Counted from the first letter of the stretch, positions 1 through 6,019 are shown. The stretch is DNA of 7,093 bases from Nocardioidaceae bacterium (GCA_013696015.1 JACCZI010000288.1:1-7093), one strand, 5' to 3'. Notes: generated by a model from the sequence alone, not told the origin. Program-made: numbers and translations.

Positions 1-860
1 CCGGCCAGGCCGACCAGGCCGGCATGCACGTACGCCTGCGCGAACGGTCGCTCGTCGAGGGCGACCTGCGCCTCCGACGCGGACGTCTCGTGGTGCGGAA
101 AGATCAGGTCGCTGCCCCCGCCCTGGACGTCGAATCCCATGCCCAGCAGCTCGACTGCCATCGCGGCGCACTCCACGTGCCAGCCGGGACGGCCGGGGCC
201 AAATGGTGAGTCCCAGGCCGGCTCGTCGGGACGTACGGCCCGCCAGAGCAGGCAGTCGAGGGGGTCGCGTTTACCCGTCCGGTCGGGATCACCACCGTTC
301 TCGGCCGACAGCCTGCGCATCGTCGCCTCGTCATAGCCGCTGACGTCGCCGAAACCCGGGTCGGTGTGCACTTCGAAGTACAGGTCGCCGTCGACGTGGT
401 AGACCGCGCCGCGCTCACGCAGCCGCTCGATGAGCGCCACGATGGACGGGATCGACTCCACCGCCCCGACGAAGTCGTCGGGCGCCAGCACCCGCAACGC
501 TGTCATGTCCTCGCGGAACAGCTCGATCTCGCGGTCCGCCAGCGCAGCCCAGTCCTCGCCGCGTTCGCGGGCGCGCTCCAGCAGCGGGTCGTCGACATCG
601 GTCACGTTCTGGGAGTACGAGACGTTCGTACCCGCATCGCGCCAGGCTCGCTGCAGCACGTCGTACGCGATGTAGGTTGCCGCGTGGCCGAGGTGCGTCG
701 CGTCGTACGGCGTGATGCCGCACACGTACATCCGGGCCTGTCCGATCGACTGCAGCGGCACCAGCCGACCACTCGCCGTGTCGTGGACGCGTAGCGTCAG
801 CGCCTCACCGAGCCTCACTCCGGCCAACGACGGGACCGGCGGCGAGGCCCACGAACGCAT
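1..860 (-). CDS. mshC: MshC, cysteine:GlcN-Ins ligase (partial, C-terminus off the window)
   Basis: MshC joins L-cysteine to 1D-myo-inositol 2-amino-2-deoxy-alpha-D-glucopyranoside using ATP, the penultimate step of mycothiol synthesis in the cytosol. The first 286 residues are present. The N-terminus MRSWASPPVP is typical of the family, and the HIGH-like nucleotide-binding motif is TPYDATHLGH (50-59). Apparent zinc ligands are Cys47, Cys231 (in WHVECAAM) and His256 (in FPHHE), close to the ligands known for mycobacterial MshC. NVTDVDDPLLERA (85-97) is also characteristic and separates it from ordinary cysteinyl-tRNA synthetase, its paralogue. The KMSKS loop would lie just beyond base 1, so the end is missing because of the window edge, not decay. 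The ATG at 860 lies 24 bases after the stop of the kinase-like gene. AGGG sits 8 bases upstream and a -10-like hexamer overlaps it, so both operon and independent expression are possible. Confidence 0.95.
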   Translation of the reverse strand, partial: MRSWASPPVPSLAGVRLGEALTLRVHDTASGRLVPLQSIGQARMYVCGITPYDATHLGHAATYIAYDVLQRAWRDAGTNVSYSQNVTDVDDPLLERARERGEDWAALADREIELFREDMTALRVLAPDDFVGAVESIPSIVALIERLRERGAVYHVDGDLYFEVHTDPGFGDVSGYDEATMRRLSAENGGDPDRTGKRDPLDCLLWRAVRPDEPAWDSPFGPGRPGWHVECAAMAVELLGMGFDVQGGGSDLIFPHHETSASEAQVALDERPFAQAYVHAGLVGLA

Positions 861-867
861 GGCCGCA

Positions 868-873
868 ACCCTA
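868..873 (-). promoter_or_regulatory. Putative -10 element of a leaderless mshC promoter
   Basis: TAGGGT on the minus strand fits the actinobacterial -10 consensus TANNNT. It ends 7 bases before the mshC ATG, so transcription would begin at or next to the start codon. No -35-like hexamer is visible 16-19 bases upstream. The AGGG inside it could instead act as a Shine-Dalgarno for a transcript reading through from the upstream gene. Inferred from position and consensus only. Confidence 0.45.
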
Positions 874-884
874 ACGAGACTGCG

Positions 885-1733
885 TCAGAACGCCGGCCAC
901 GGGATCGCGGGCCACCCCGGCGACGGCCGCGGATGCCGGCCCGTTCGCAGCAGCCGGTCGACCCGCCGACGCAGCTGCACCACCTCGTCGCTGCGGAGCA
1001 GCTCGCCGAGCCGGACCTCTGTCGCGGTCTGCCGCAAGGCGCACGCCAGCCGGGTCAACGCCTCACGGTCGGCGTCGACCAGGGGCCGGCCGGCCCAGCC
1101 CCAGAGCACGCTTCGCAGCTTGTCCTCGATGTGGAACGTGACGCCGTGATCGCAGCCCCGCACCGCTCCCCCACGACCCACGAGCACGTGGCCACCCTTG
1201 CGGTCGGCGTTGTTCACCGCAGCATCGAACACGGCCATGCTGCGCAGCGTCGGGTCATCGGCGTGCACCAGCGACACCAGGTCGTCGTACGCATCGACGG
1301 CGTCGAGCACGTGCAACCACCCCGCAGGAATGTCACGGCGTCCGACCAGGTCGACCAAGACGGTGGCCGTCCCCTCGATCGTGCCCTCATCTGGGCGCTC
1401 GCCTGAGCCCTCTTCTGGGCCTCCCTCGATCCACTGCTGCAACATGCCCGGCCCAAAGGGTCCGTCGCCGAGCACGGTGGGCGGGACAACCAGCCACCCG
1501 GCCAGCTGTGCGACGGCGTAAGCAGCGACCTCCCGGCCGGCCAGCGTGCCGTGCGGGAAGTCCCACAGCGGCCGCTCGCCCCGTACCGGCTTGTACACGC
1601 ACGGCAGCGCAACCCCGTCGAGCGTCACCTCGCCGTAGAAGCTGGCGTTGGAGGCCGGCACCAGCCGTCCTTCGAGAGTCAGCTCGCCGTGCTGCAGAAC
1701 GGCGGCGACTTCGGCTTCCGAGACATCGGTCAC
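885..1733 (-). CDS. SCO1664 family kinase-like protein (distant PI3/PI4-kinase similarity)
   Basis: This belongs to a largely actinobacterial family of unknown function (TIGR03843-like) for which distant similarity to phosphatidylinositol kinases has been noted. In 282 residues one sees CVYKPVRGERPLWDFP (45-60), with Lys48 a likely ATP-binding lysine. DAAVNNADRKGGH (170-182) resembles a catalytic loop, with Asp170, Asn174/Asn175 and Asp177. GCDHGVTFH (193-201) resembles a metal-binding DFG-type motif. The substrate is unknown and a lipid should not be assumed. The start is uncertain: GTG at 1733 lies 2 bases after the DUF3090 stop, while TTG at 1739 would overlap that stop as TTGA and add two residues. 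A GTG at 1778 would add 15 residues inside the DUF3090 gene, with no family-like sequence. Either near start implies translational coupling to DUF3090. The family assignment is firm; kinase activity is inferred. Confidence 0.85.
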   Translation of the reverse strand: MTDVSEAEVAAVLQHGELTLEGRLVPASNASFYGEVTLDGVALPCVYKPVRGERPLWDFPHGTLAGREVAAYAVAQLAGWLVVPPTVLGDGPFGPGMLQQWIEGGPEEGSGERPDEGTIEGTATVLVDLVGRRDIPAGWLHVLDAVDAYDDLVSLVHADDPTLRSMAVFDAAVNNADRKGGHVLVGRGGAVRGCDHGVTFHIEDKLRSVLWGWAGRPLVDADREALTRLACALRQTATEVRLGELLRSDEVVQLRRRVDRLLRTGRHPRPSPGWPAIPWPAF

Positions 1734-1735
1734 GG

Positions 1736-2293
1736 TCAACCGCGGTTGAGCCGCTTGAAGCCGTTGGCGCGCGGGCACAGGTGGCCCTCGGGATCGATCG
1801 GGTGACTGCAGAACGGACAGGTGGCGCGACCGGCGCCAATGACGACCCGGGCACGGGAGGCGAACTCCTGCGCCATCGTGGCCGTGATCGTGACGACCAG
1901 CGCCTCGCTCGTCTCATCATCTTCGCTCTCGGTCGCCGCGAACGCCTCAACTACGACCGCGTGGACTTCCTCGTCCCACGCCAGCGTCATCGTGCCGACG
2001 CGGAACTCCTCCTCGATGGGCTGATCGAGGGGCGCCGTGTCACCGACCTCCGCAGCGTCCTGGACGTCGGCGTCCGGCACCGCCACCACGATCCGGTTCA
2101 GCGTGTCGGGAGCCTCGATCCGGGCGAGCAGCTCGCCAAGACGTTCGGCCAGAACCGCCACCTGCTGCTTCTCCAGGGCGACCGAGGTGAGCCGGGCGCC
2201 CTCACGGGCCTGAAGGAAGAACGTACGGTCACCGGGCGGTCCGACGGTTCCGGTGACGAACCGATCCGGGGAGTCGTACCGGTGGATGAGCAT
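1736..2293 (-). CDS. DUF3090 family protein with C-terminal zinc-ribbon-like motif
   Basis: This 185-residue protein matches the DUF3090 / TIGR03847 family, a member of the conserved actinobacterial trio of uncharacterised proteins. The N-terminal part (RFVTGTVGPPGDRTFFLQAR) is typical, followed by an acidic middle section. The C-terminus carries Cys159-x2-Cys162, then His164, His171 and Cys173 in CPFCSHPIDPEGHLCPRANG (159-178), which looks like a small metal-binding knuckle. No enzymatic motif is visible and there is no signal peptide or membrane segment, so it is probably cytosolic; a partner or adaptor role is only a guess. ATG at 2293 is the only sensible start. Its stop touches or overlaps the start of the kinase-like gene, so the two are very probably cotranscribed. 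A -10-like hexamer ends 6 bases upstream of the ATG. Confidence 0.88.
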   Translation of the reverse strand: MLIHRYDSPDRFVTGTVGPPGDRTFFLQAREGARLTSVALEKQQVAVLAERLGELLARIEAPDTLNRIVVAVPDADVQDAAEVGDTAPLDQPIEEEFRVGTMTLAWDEEVHAVVVEAFAATESEDDETSEALVVTITATMAQEFASRARVVIGAGRATCPFCSHPIDPEGHLCPRANGFKRLNRG

Positions 2294-2299
2294 GCTCCG

Positions 2300-2305
2300 A
2301 GCCTA
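2300..2305 (-). promoter_or_regulatory. Putative -10 element of a leaderless DUF3090-kinase promoter
   Basis: TAGGCT on the minus strand (TANNNT consensus) ends 6 bases before the DUF3090 ATG, placing the transcription start at or within a base of the start codon. The intervening bases CGGAGC include a weak GGAG only 1 base from the ATG, too close for a normal ribosome-binding site, which favours leaderless translation. No -35 match is seen. Confidence 0.45.
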
Positions 2306-2313
2306 AGGCGTGT

Positions 2314-2334
2314 CTGGCTGATCAGCAGAGCCAG
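2314..2334. repeat. Inverted repeat with central palindrome upstream of DUF3090
   Basis: CTGGCT (2314-2319) and AGCCAG (2329-2334) form a perfect 6-bp inverted repeat with a 9-base spacer. Overlapping it is a perfect 10-bp palindrome, GCTGATCAGC (2317-2326). If DUF3090 transcription starts at the ATG, the palindrome is centred near -28, where a repressor would block polymerase. Read as RNA from the upstream hydrolase it could instead be a weak terminator stem, but no U-run follows. The rest of the 130-base gap shows nothing further I can support. Confidence 0.35.
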
Positions 2335-2423
2335 GCCGTCCGGCTGCCCGGTGGCCGGCTGGTCCTCGTGGGCACGGTCCGAACGGGGCCTCGTCCTGAT
2401 CGGGTTCTCCCTAGGTGCGTCCC

Positions 2424-3080
2424 TCACTGCGTCGCGAAACGCTCCAGCCGCTCGAGAATCGCGTCGAGAACCGGCTCCGCCTGATCGGTGTCGAAGATGT
2501 TCTGGGCGTGGGCCGAGCCCGGCAGGATCTTCGCTTCGTTCTCGTCGCCCGGGGCGGACTCGGCCAGCTCGGTGGACACATCGGCGACCGACTCGTCCTC
2601 GCTGGCGATGAAGAGCTTGGGCTCCTCACCCAGCCCCTCGACCGTCCCGTTCGGCGAGAGGAGGACCAGCTGGTCGGGAAGGTCCGGCTCCTGGCTCGCG
2701 AGCTCGAGGATGGCGTCGGCACCGGCGCTGCCCCCGATGAGGGCGACATCGCTGATCCCGTCGTCCTGCAGCTGCTCGACCGTGTCCCGGATCGCCTCGG
2801 GGCTGATGTTCTCGACCGCGATCACCGTCGCTCCCTGATCGGCGATCGCGGTGGCCTGCTGCTTCCAGCTGGCCGCGTCGAACGCCGCGCCGTGAGCGAG
2901 GACGACGCCGTACGCCCCGTCGCCCCACGTCAGCGCGTCGTCGCCGTTGATGGTGATCGTGCTGCCCGCCGAGCCACCGTCCTCAGGCGAGCTGCCGGCA
3001 GGCTCGTCGGAGTCTCTGCAGCTCGTGACGACGAGGGTCGTGGCCAGGGCGAGCGCGGCACGCGGAATGCATTCGAGCAT
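2424..3080 (-). CDS. Putative lipoprotein alpha/beta hydrolase
   Basis: The product is 218 residues, small for the fold. The N-terminus has a short n-region with Arg7, a hydrophobic stretch (8-18) and the lipobox-like VTSC with Cys21. It is followed by a Ser/Gly/Asp/Glu-rich linker (22-40), which suggests an exported, lipid-anchored protein. The hydrolase core shows an oxyanion-type LAHGAAF (61-67), the nucleophile elbow GGSAG with Ser118, a likely acid Asp162 in FIASEDES, and His191 in GSAHAQ, in the canonical order. This is a dienelactone-hydrolase-like minimal fold; the substrate is unknown. ATG at 3080 is preferred because it yields a compact signal peptide and has a -10-like hexamer 7 bases upstream; an ORF open to 3155 would give an implausibly long N-terminus. 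Gaps of about 130 bases on both sides suggest its own transcription unit, separating the phosphomutase-like gene from its usual partners. Confidence 0.8.
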   Translation of the reverse strand: MLECIPRAALALATTLVVTSCRDSDEPAGSSPEDGGSAGSTITINGDDALTWGDGAYGVVLAHGAAFDAASWKQQATAIADQGATVIAVENISPEAIRDTVEQLQDDGISDVALIGGSAGADAILELASQEPDLPDQLVLLSPNGTVEGLGEEPKLFIASEDESVADVSTELAESAPGDENEAKILPGSAHAQNIFDTDQAEPVLDAILERLERFATQ

Positions 3081-3087
3081 GGTCTCC

Positions 3088-3093
3088 ACGCTA
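3088..3093 (-). promoter_or_regulatory. Putative -10 element of a leaderless hydrolase promoter
   Basis: TAGCGT on the minus strand (TANNNT) ends 7 bases before the ATG at 3080. The bases between, GGAGACC, contain GGAG only 3 bases from the ATG, close for a Shine-Dalgarno. The transcript may therefore be leaderless, or the GGAG may serve read-through RNA. No -35 match is evident; an inverted repeat occupies that region. Confidence 0.4.
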
Positions 3094-3111
3094 GTGCGAC
3101 GCGGCTCCTGG

Positions 3112-3142
3112 ACCCGGTGGGCGACCTGCCGCTGGACCGGGT
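3112..3142. repeat. 7-bp inverted repeat upstream of the hydrolase promoter
   Basis: ACCCGGT (3112-3118) and ACCGGGT (3136-3142) are perfect inverted copies with a 17-base spacer. Relative to the inferred hydrolase transcription start near 3080 they lie at about -32 to -62, and the near arm falls in the -35 region. The arrangement could be a regulator-binding site or an RNA stem terminating the phosphomutase-like transcript, which ends at 3220. The sequence alone does not decide, and GC-rich DNA gives such repeats by chance fairly often. Confidence 0.3.
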
Positions 3143-3219
3143 AGGACCGGTGCACGGGCCGTCCGGCTGCTCGTCGGCCACAACGCAGCCGGTCCGTCGC
3201 TGCATGCGCCCCGCCGAAA

Positions 3220-3924
3220 CTAGGCGGCGCCCGAGCCTCCGCCGATCTCGGCGTCGCTGCTACGACGCCGCCGCGAGCGCCGCTTGGGTGGCTTCAGGCC
3301 GGCAAGGTCGGTGCCCAGATCGTTGACGTGCAGTACAAACGGGCGCAGGTCGGTGTACTGGATCACGCTGACCGACCCGGGACCGACAACGATGCGCTGG
3401 AACGAATCGAGATGTACGCCGAGGGCGTCGGCAAGCACGGACTTGATCACGTCACCGTGGCTGACCGCTGCCCACACCGCCTGCGGCCCGTGCTCGTCGC
3501 CGATGGCGCCGTCCCACCGGCGTAGCGCCGCCACCGCCCGCAGCTGCATCTCAGGCATCGACTCACCCTCGGGGAAGCGCACTGCGCTCGGGTGCAGCTG
3601 CACCGTTCTCCAGAGCGGGGACTTGGCCAGCACCTTCAACGACTGGCCGGTCCACGACCCGTACCCGCACTCGATCAGGTCGCTCTCGCATCGGGGTCGG
3701 CGCTCGGGGTTCTGGGCCTTGCCGATCTCGGCTGCCGTCTGCAGTGTCCGGTCCAGCGGGCTGGTGACCACCTCCGCGAGCGGGAGCGCCGAGAGCCGAT
3801 GCGCGACGGCGGCGGCCTGCGCGGCCCCCGTGTCGTCCAGCCCGACGCCAGGCGTGTGGCCGGCCAGGATGCCGTCGGCGTTGGCCGCGGTGCGGCCGTG
3901 CCGTACGAGGATCACGGTCGTCAC
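3220..3924 (-). CDS. MSMEG_4193 family histidine phosphatase / probable phosphomutase
   Basis: A 234-residue member of the histidine phosphatase (phosphoglycerate mutase-like) superfamily, closest to the actinobacterial MSMEG_4193 subgroup (TIGR03848). The phosphate pocket is visible: LVRHGRT (6-12) with phospho-acceptor His9 and Arg8, SPLDRTLQTA (55-64) with Arg59, Glu85 in LIECGYGSW as likely acid, and the second histidine His156 in AVSHGD. The subgroup is described as one of three genes with a PI-kinase-like partner, which is also encoded here at 1733-885, so it may act on a product or substrate of that protein; this is inference. The C-terminus (about 212-220) is a basic PPKRRSRRRR tail. 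GTG at 3924 is chosen because VTTVILVRHG is the usual family N-terminus; an upstream in-frame start near 4032 adds a sequence with no resemblance. The gene is 151 bases from uppP and has its own -10-like element. Confidence 0.9.
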   Translation of the reverse strand: MTTVILVRHGRTAANADGILAGHTPGVGLDDTGAAQAAAVAHRLSALPLAEVVTSPLDRTLQTAAEIGKAQNPERRPRCESDLIECGYGSWTGQSLKVLAKSPLWRTVQLHPSAVRFPEGESMPEMQLRAVAALRRWDGAIGDEHGPQAVWAAVSHGDVIKSVLADALGVHLDSFQRIVVGPGSVSVIQYTDLRPFVLHVNDLGTDLAGLKPPKRRSRRRRSSDAEIGGGSGAA

Positions 3925-3947
3925 GCCGCCCACCCTAGGCGGGCGGC
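3925..3947 (-). promoter_or_regulatory. -10-like hexamer inside a strong hairpin abutting the start codon
   Basis: TAGGGT (minus strand, + bases 3932-3937) fits TANNNT and ends 7 bases before the GTG at 3924, predicting a leaderless transcript. The hexamer lies inside a perfect 7-bp inverted repeat, GCCGCCC (3925-3931) / GGGCGGC (3941-3947). In RNA this extends by a G-U pair and two G-C pairs to a 10-bp stem with a 3-base UAG loop. RNA reading through from uppP would carry this stem right up to the GTG, hiding the initiation region, whereas a leaderless transcript would lack it. It could also end upstream transcription, though no U-run follows. Confidence 0.45.
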
Positions 3948-3996
3948 CCGCTTCCCGGCTCGAGAGGCACAGAGAAGGTGTACGCCCGCACAGCCA

Positions 3997-4016
3997 CCGC
4001 AGCGACAACCCTGCGG
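3997..4016 (-). terminator. Possible terminator stem downstream of uppP
   Basis: CCGCAG (3997-4002) and CTGCGG (4011-4016) form a 6-bp perfect stem with an 8-base loop, about 60 bases beyond the uppP stop in its direction of transcription. There is no U-tract, which is common in high-GC actinobacteria but leaves the call weak. The rest of the 151-base gap between uppP and the phosphomutase-like gene holds nothing else I can support apart from the start-proximal hairpin. Confidence 0.25.
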
Positions 4017-4075
4017 GGTATGGAGTCGGCAATCGGGAGTCACACCCGTCACGCCGGAGCGACCTGCGAAGCGCC

Positions 4076-4903
4076 TCAGGTGGCGGCTGTGACGCCGGTG
4101 CCGAGCAGGGTCAGCAGCAGGGCACCGAGCGCCACCCGGTACCACACGAACACCGTGATGCTGTGTCCGGCGACGAAGCGCAGCAGCCAGGCCACCGAGG
4201 CGTACGCGACGACGAAGCTGACCACGGTGGCGACCAGCGTGGGCAACCACCCCACTCCCCCGTCCAGCGCCTGCGGCAGCTGATAGATGCCCGCGCCCAC
4301 CAGGGCCGGGATGGACAGGAAGAACGACAGCCGGGTGGAGGTGACCCGGTCCAGGCCGAGGAACAGGCCGGCCGAGATGGTGGCCCCCGAGCGGGACACC
4401 CCCGGGACGAGCGCGACGCACTGCAGCACACCAATCACCAACACGTCCACGAGCCTGATGTCGCGCTCACCTCGCCGCTGCGTCGCGACACGCTCGGCGG
4501 CGACCATGACCACACTCCACGCGATCAACGCCCCTGCCACCCACCACAGGCTGCGCAGCGGTCCCGTCACCAGCGACTTGCCGAGCAGTGCGGCGACCAC
4601 GATCGGAACCGAGCCGAGGATCACGTACCACCCGAAGCGGTGGTCGAAGCTGCCCCGCTGCTCGGGGTGCACCAGACCGGAGAGCCAGGCGGTGGTGATC
4701 CGCCAGAGGTCGCGGCGGAAGAAGACGAGCACCGCGGCGATCGCCCCGATCTGGATCACGGCGGTGAACGCTGTGATGCTCTCGTCGTCGATCGGCAGGC
4801 CGAGCACCTTCTCGGCGATGGTTAGGTGCCCGGTGCTCGAGACAGGCAGGAACTCGGTGACCCCCTCGACGACACCGAGCACCACTGCTTCGAACAGGTT
4901 CAC
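4076..4903 (-). CDS. uppP: Undecaprenyl-diphosphatase UppP (BacA family)
   Basis: UppP dephosphorylates undecaprenyl pyrophosphate to undecaprenyl phosphate, recycling the lipid carrier for peptidoglycan and other surface polymers; overexpression of the family gives bacitracin resistance. This 275-residue integral membrane protein has both signature motifs: the glutamate-rich motif GVVEGVTEFLPVSSTGH (10-26, with Glu13, Glu17 and His26) and PGVSRSGAT (167-175, with Ser170 and Arg171). Several hydrophobic segments span the rest, for example 45-61, 92-107, 121-135, 152-166 and 195-208. Length is normal. It starts with GTG at 4903, 4 bases after the LLM oxidoreductase stop and without a strong ribosome-binding site, so it is probably cotranscribed and translationally coupled to that gene. 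Nothing appears degraded. Confidence 0.96.
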   Translation of the reverse strand: MNLFEAVVLGVVEGVTEFLPVSSTGHLTIAEKVLGLPIDDESITAFTAVIQIGAIAAVLVFFRRDLWRITTAWLSGLVHPEQRGSFDHRFGWYVILGSVPIVVAALLGKSLVTGPLRSLWWVAGALIAWSVVMVAAERVATQRRGERDIRLVDVLVIGVLQCVALVPGVSRSGATISAGLFLGLDRVTSTRLSFFLSIPALVGAGIYQLPQALDGGVGWLPTLVATVVSFVVAYASVAWLLRFVAGHSITVFVWYRVALGALLLTLLGTGVTAAT

Positions 4904-4907
4904 GCCG

Positions 4908-5957
4908 TCAGTCCACCAGACCGCTGCTCATCAGCGCCTCGCTGACCCCGCGGACCGCCGCGAGTCGCGCGTCGGAAGTGTGTCCGAACGGCTGCACGCT
5001 GAGCGTGGTGACCCCCGCTTCGGCGTACGCGTGCAGCCTCTCGGCGATGCGCTCGCACGGCCCGATCAACGCCGTCTGGTCGATCAGCTCCCTCGGCACG
5101 GCCGCCATGGCCTCCCGGGGATGTCCGTCCAGGTACAGATCCTGGACGCGGCGGGCCGCGTCCCCGAACCCCATGCGTCGCACCAGCGCGTTGTAGAAGT
5201 TATGCGTGCGGCTGCCCATGCCTCCGACGTACAGCGCGGTGTGGCCCCGCAGCTGGTTGGCGCCCGCCTCGAGGTCGTCCCCCACCACCACCGGCACCGT
5301 GGCGTTGACGTCCACGTCGAGCAAACTCCGACCGGCCCGCCGGGTGCCGGCGCCCAGCGGCTCCAATGACAGCGCGGCGTGCTCCGGGGCGAAGAAGATC
5401 GCCAGCCACCCGTCGGCCACCTCACCGGTGAGCTCCAGGTTCTTCGGGCCAACCGCCGCCAGGTAGATCGGGACCGCGGTGTCGGTCGGGGGGAGCGTGA
5501 GCTTCAACGCCTTGCCGGGACCGTCCGGCAGCGGCAGCGTGAAGTGGTCGCCGTCGTACGTGACGATCCGGCGGGCCAGCGCTATGCGGACGACCTCGAC
5601 GTACTCGCGGCTCCGAGCGAGGGGCGCGTCGAACCGCACGCCGTGCCAGCCCTCGGATACTTGCGGCCCGGAGACGCCGAGCCCGAGCCGGAACCGTCCG
5701 CCGGTCAGCAGGTCCAGCGTCGCCGCGGTCATGGCGGTCATCACCGGCGTGCGCGCTGGCATCTGCAGCACGGCGCTTCCCACGTCGATGCTCGACGTGT
5801 GCGCTGCGACCCAGCTCAGCAGCGTGGCCGCGTCGGAGCCGTACGCCTCCGACGCCCAGATGACGCTGTAGCCGAGGTGCTCCGCCTCCCGTGCCAGACG
5901 AACCGGTTCGGCAGGACCACCGGACCCGATGGAGCCGAGGCTGAGGCCGAGACGCAC
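4908..5957 (-). CDS. LLM class, probably F420-dependent, oxidoreductase (Rv3520c-like)
   Basis: A 349-residue TIM-barrel protein of the luciferase-like monooxygenase superfamily. It most resembles the Rv3520c group of coenzyme F420-dependent oxidoreductases, judging by LGLSLGSIGSGG near the N-terminus, LGYSVIWASEAYGSDAATLL (28-47), AHTSSIDVGSAV (52-63), the LTGGRFRLGLGVSGPQVSEGW block (84-104) and a later PIYLAAVGPKN strand. These point to hydride transfer with F420H2 or possibly a flavin on an unidentified substrate; no signal peptide is seen, so it is cytosolic. GTG at 5957 is chosen because GGAG (5963-5966 on the plus strand as CTCC) precedes it by 5 bases and the barrel's first strand begins at residue 2. 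The frame stays open to 6314, but that extension runs back through the aldo/keto reductase on the other strand and is low-complexity. It heads a probable two-gene unit with uppP. Confidence 0.9.
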   Translation of the reverse strand: MRLGLSLGSIGSGGPAEPVRLAREAEHLGYSVIWASEAYGSDAATLLSWVAAHTSSIDVGSAVLQMPARTPVMTAMTAATLDLLTGGRFRLGLGVSGPQVSEGWHGVRFDAPLARSREYVEVVRIALARRIVTYDGDHFTLPLPDGPGKALKLTLPPTDTAVPIYLAAVGPKNLELTGEVADGWLAIFFAPEHAALSLEPLGAGTRRAGRSLLDVDVNATVPVVVGDDLEAGANQLRGHTALYVGGMGSRTHNFYNALVRRMGFGDAARRVQDLYLDGHPREAMAAVPRELIDQTALIGPCERIAERLHAYAEAGVTTLSVQPFGHTSDARLAAVRGVSEALMSSGLVD

Positions 5958-5986
5958 GGGGACTCCAGGGAGGGTGGTGAGCGGCG

Positions 5987-5992
5987 AGCCTA
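5987..5992 (-). promoter_or_regulatory. Putative -10 element for the LLM-uppP unit
   Basis: TAGGCT on the minus strand (TANNNT) lies 29 bases upstream of the GTG at 5957. Transcription would start near 5980 and give a leader of about 23 bases that holds the GGAG ribosome-binding site. No -35 match is visible. It faces away from the aldo/keto reductase promoter in the same 74-base gap. Confidence 0.4.
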
Positions 5993-5994
5993 GC

Positions 5995-6012
5995 CCGGGT
6001 GGGGGCTCCCGG
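5995..6012. repeat. Short inverted repeat between divergent promoters
   Basis: CCGGG (5995-5999) and CCCGG (6008-6012) form a 5-bp inverted repeat with an 8-base spacer. It sits almost midway between the two outward-facing -10-like hexamers (5987-5992 and 6020-6025), where a shared regulator could bind. It is short and GC-rich, so chance is a real alternative. Confidence 0.2.
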
Positions 6013-6019
6013 ACTCCAC

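Noticed and set aside
2335..2380. Imperfect GC-rich hairpin (CCGGC / GCCGG) after the hydrolase gene as a terminator
   Set aside because: Only a 5-bp stem with a 9-base loop and no U-tract; expected by chance in DNA of this composition.
1508..2611. 367-codon plus-strand open frame
   Set aside because: It runs antisense across the kinase-like, DUF3090 and hydrolase genes and through their intergenic gaps, is Arg-rich and has no recognisable domain.
3081..3155. Longer start for the hydrolase at 3155
   Set aside because: It would bury the signal-peptide-like hydrophobic stretch 25 residues deeper, behind a charged stretch; the ATG at 3080 gives a compact lipoprotein-type signal.
3925..4032. 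Upstream start of the phosphomutase-like gene at 4032
   Set aside because: The extra 36 residues have no resemblance to the family, which normally starts just before the LVRHG motif.
3284..4825. 513-codon plus-strand open frame
   Set aside because: It lies opposite the phosphomutase-like gene and uppP, both with clear catalytic motifs, and its own translation is low-complexity (Arg/His/Gln/Asp-rich) with no family resemblance. It is a GC-rich antisense shadow.
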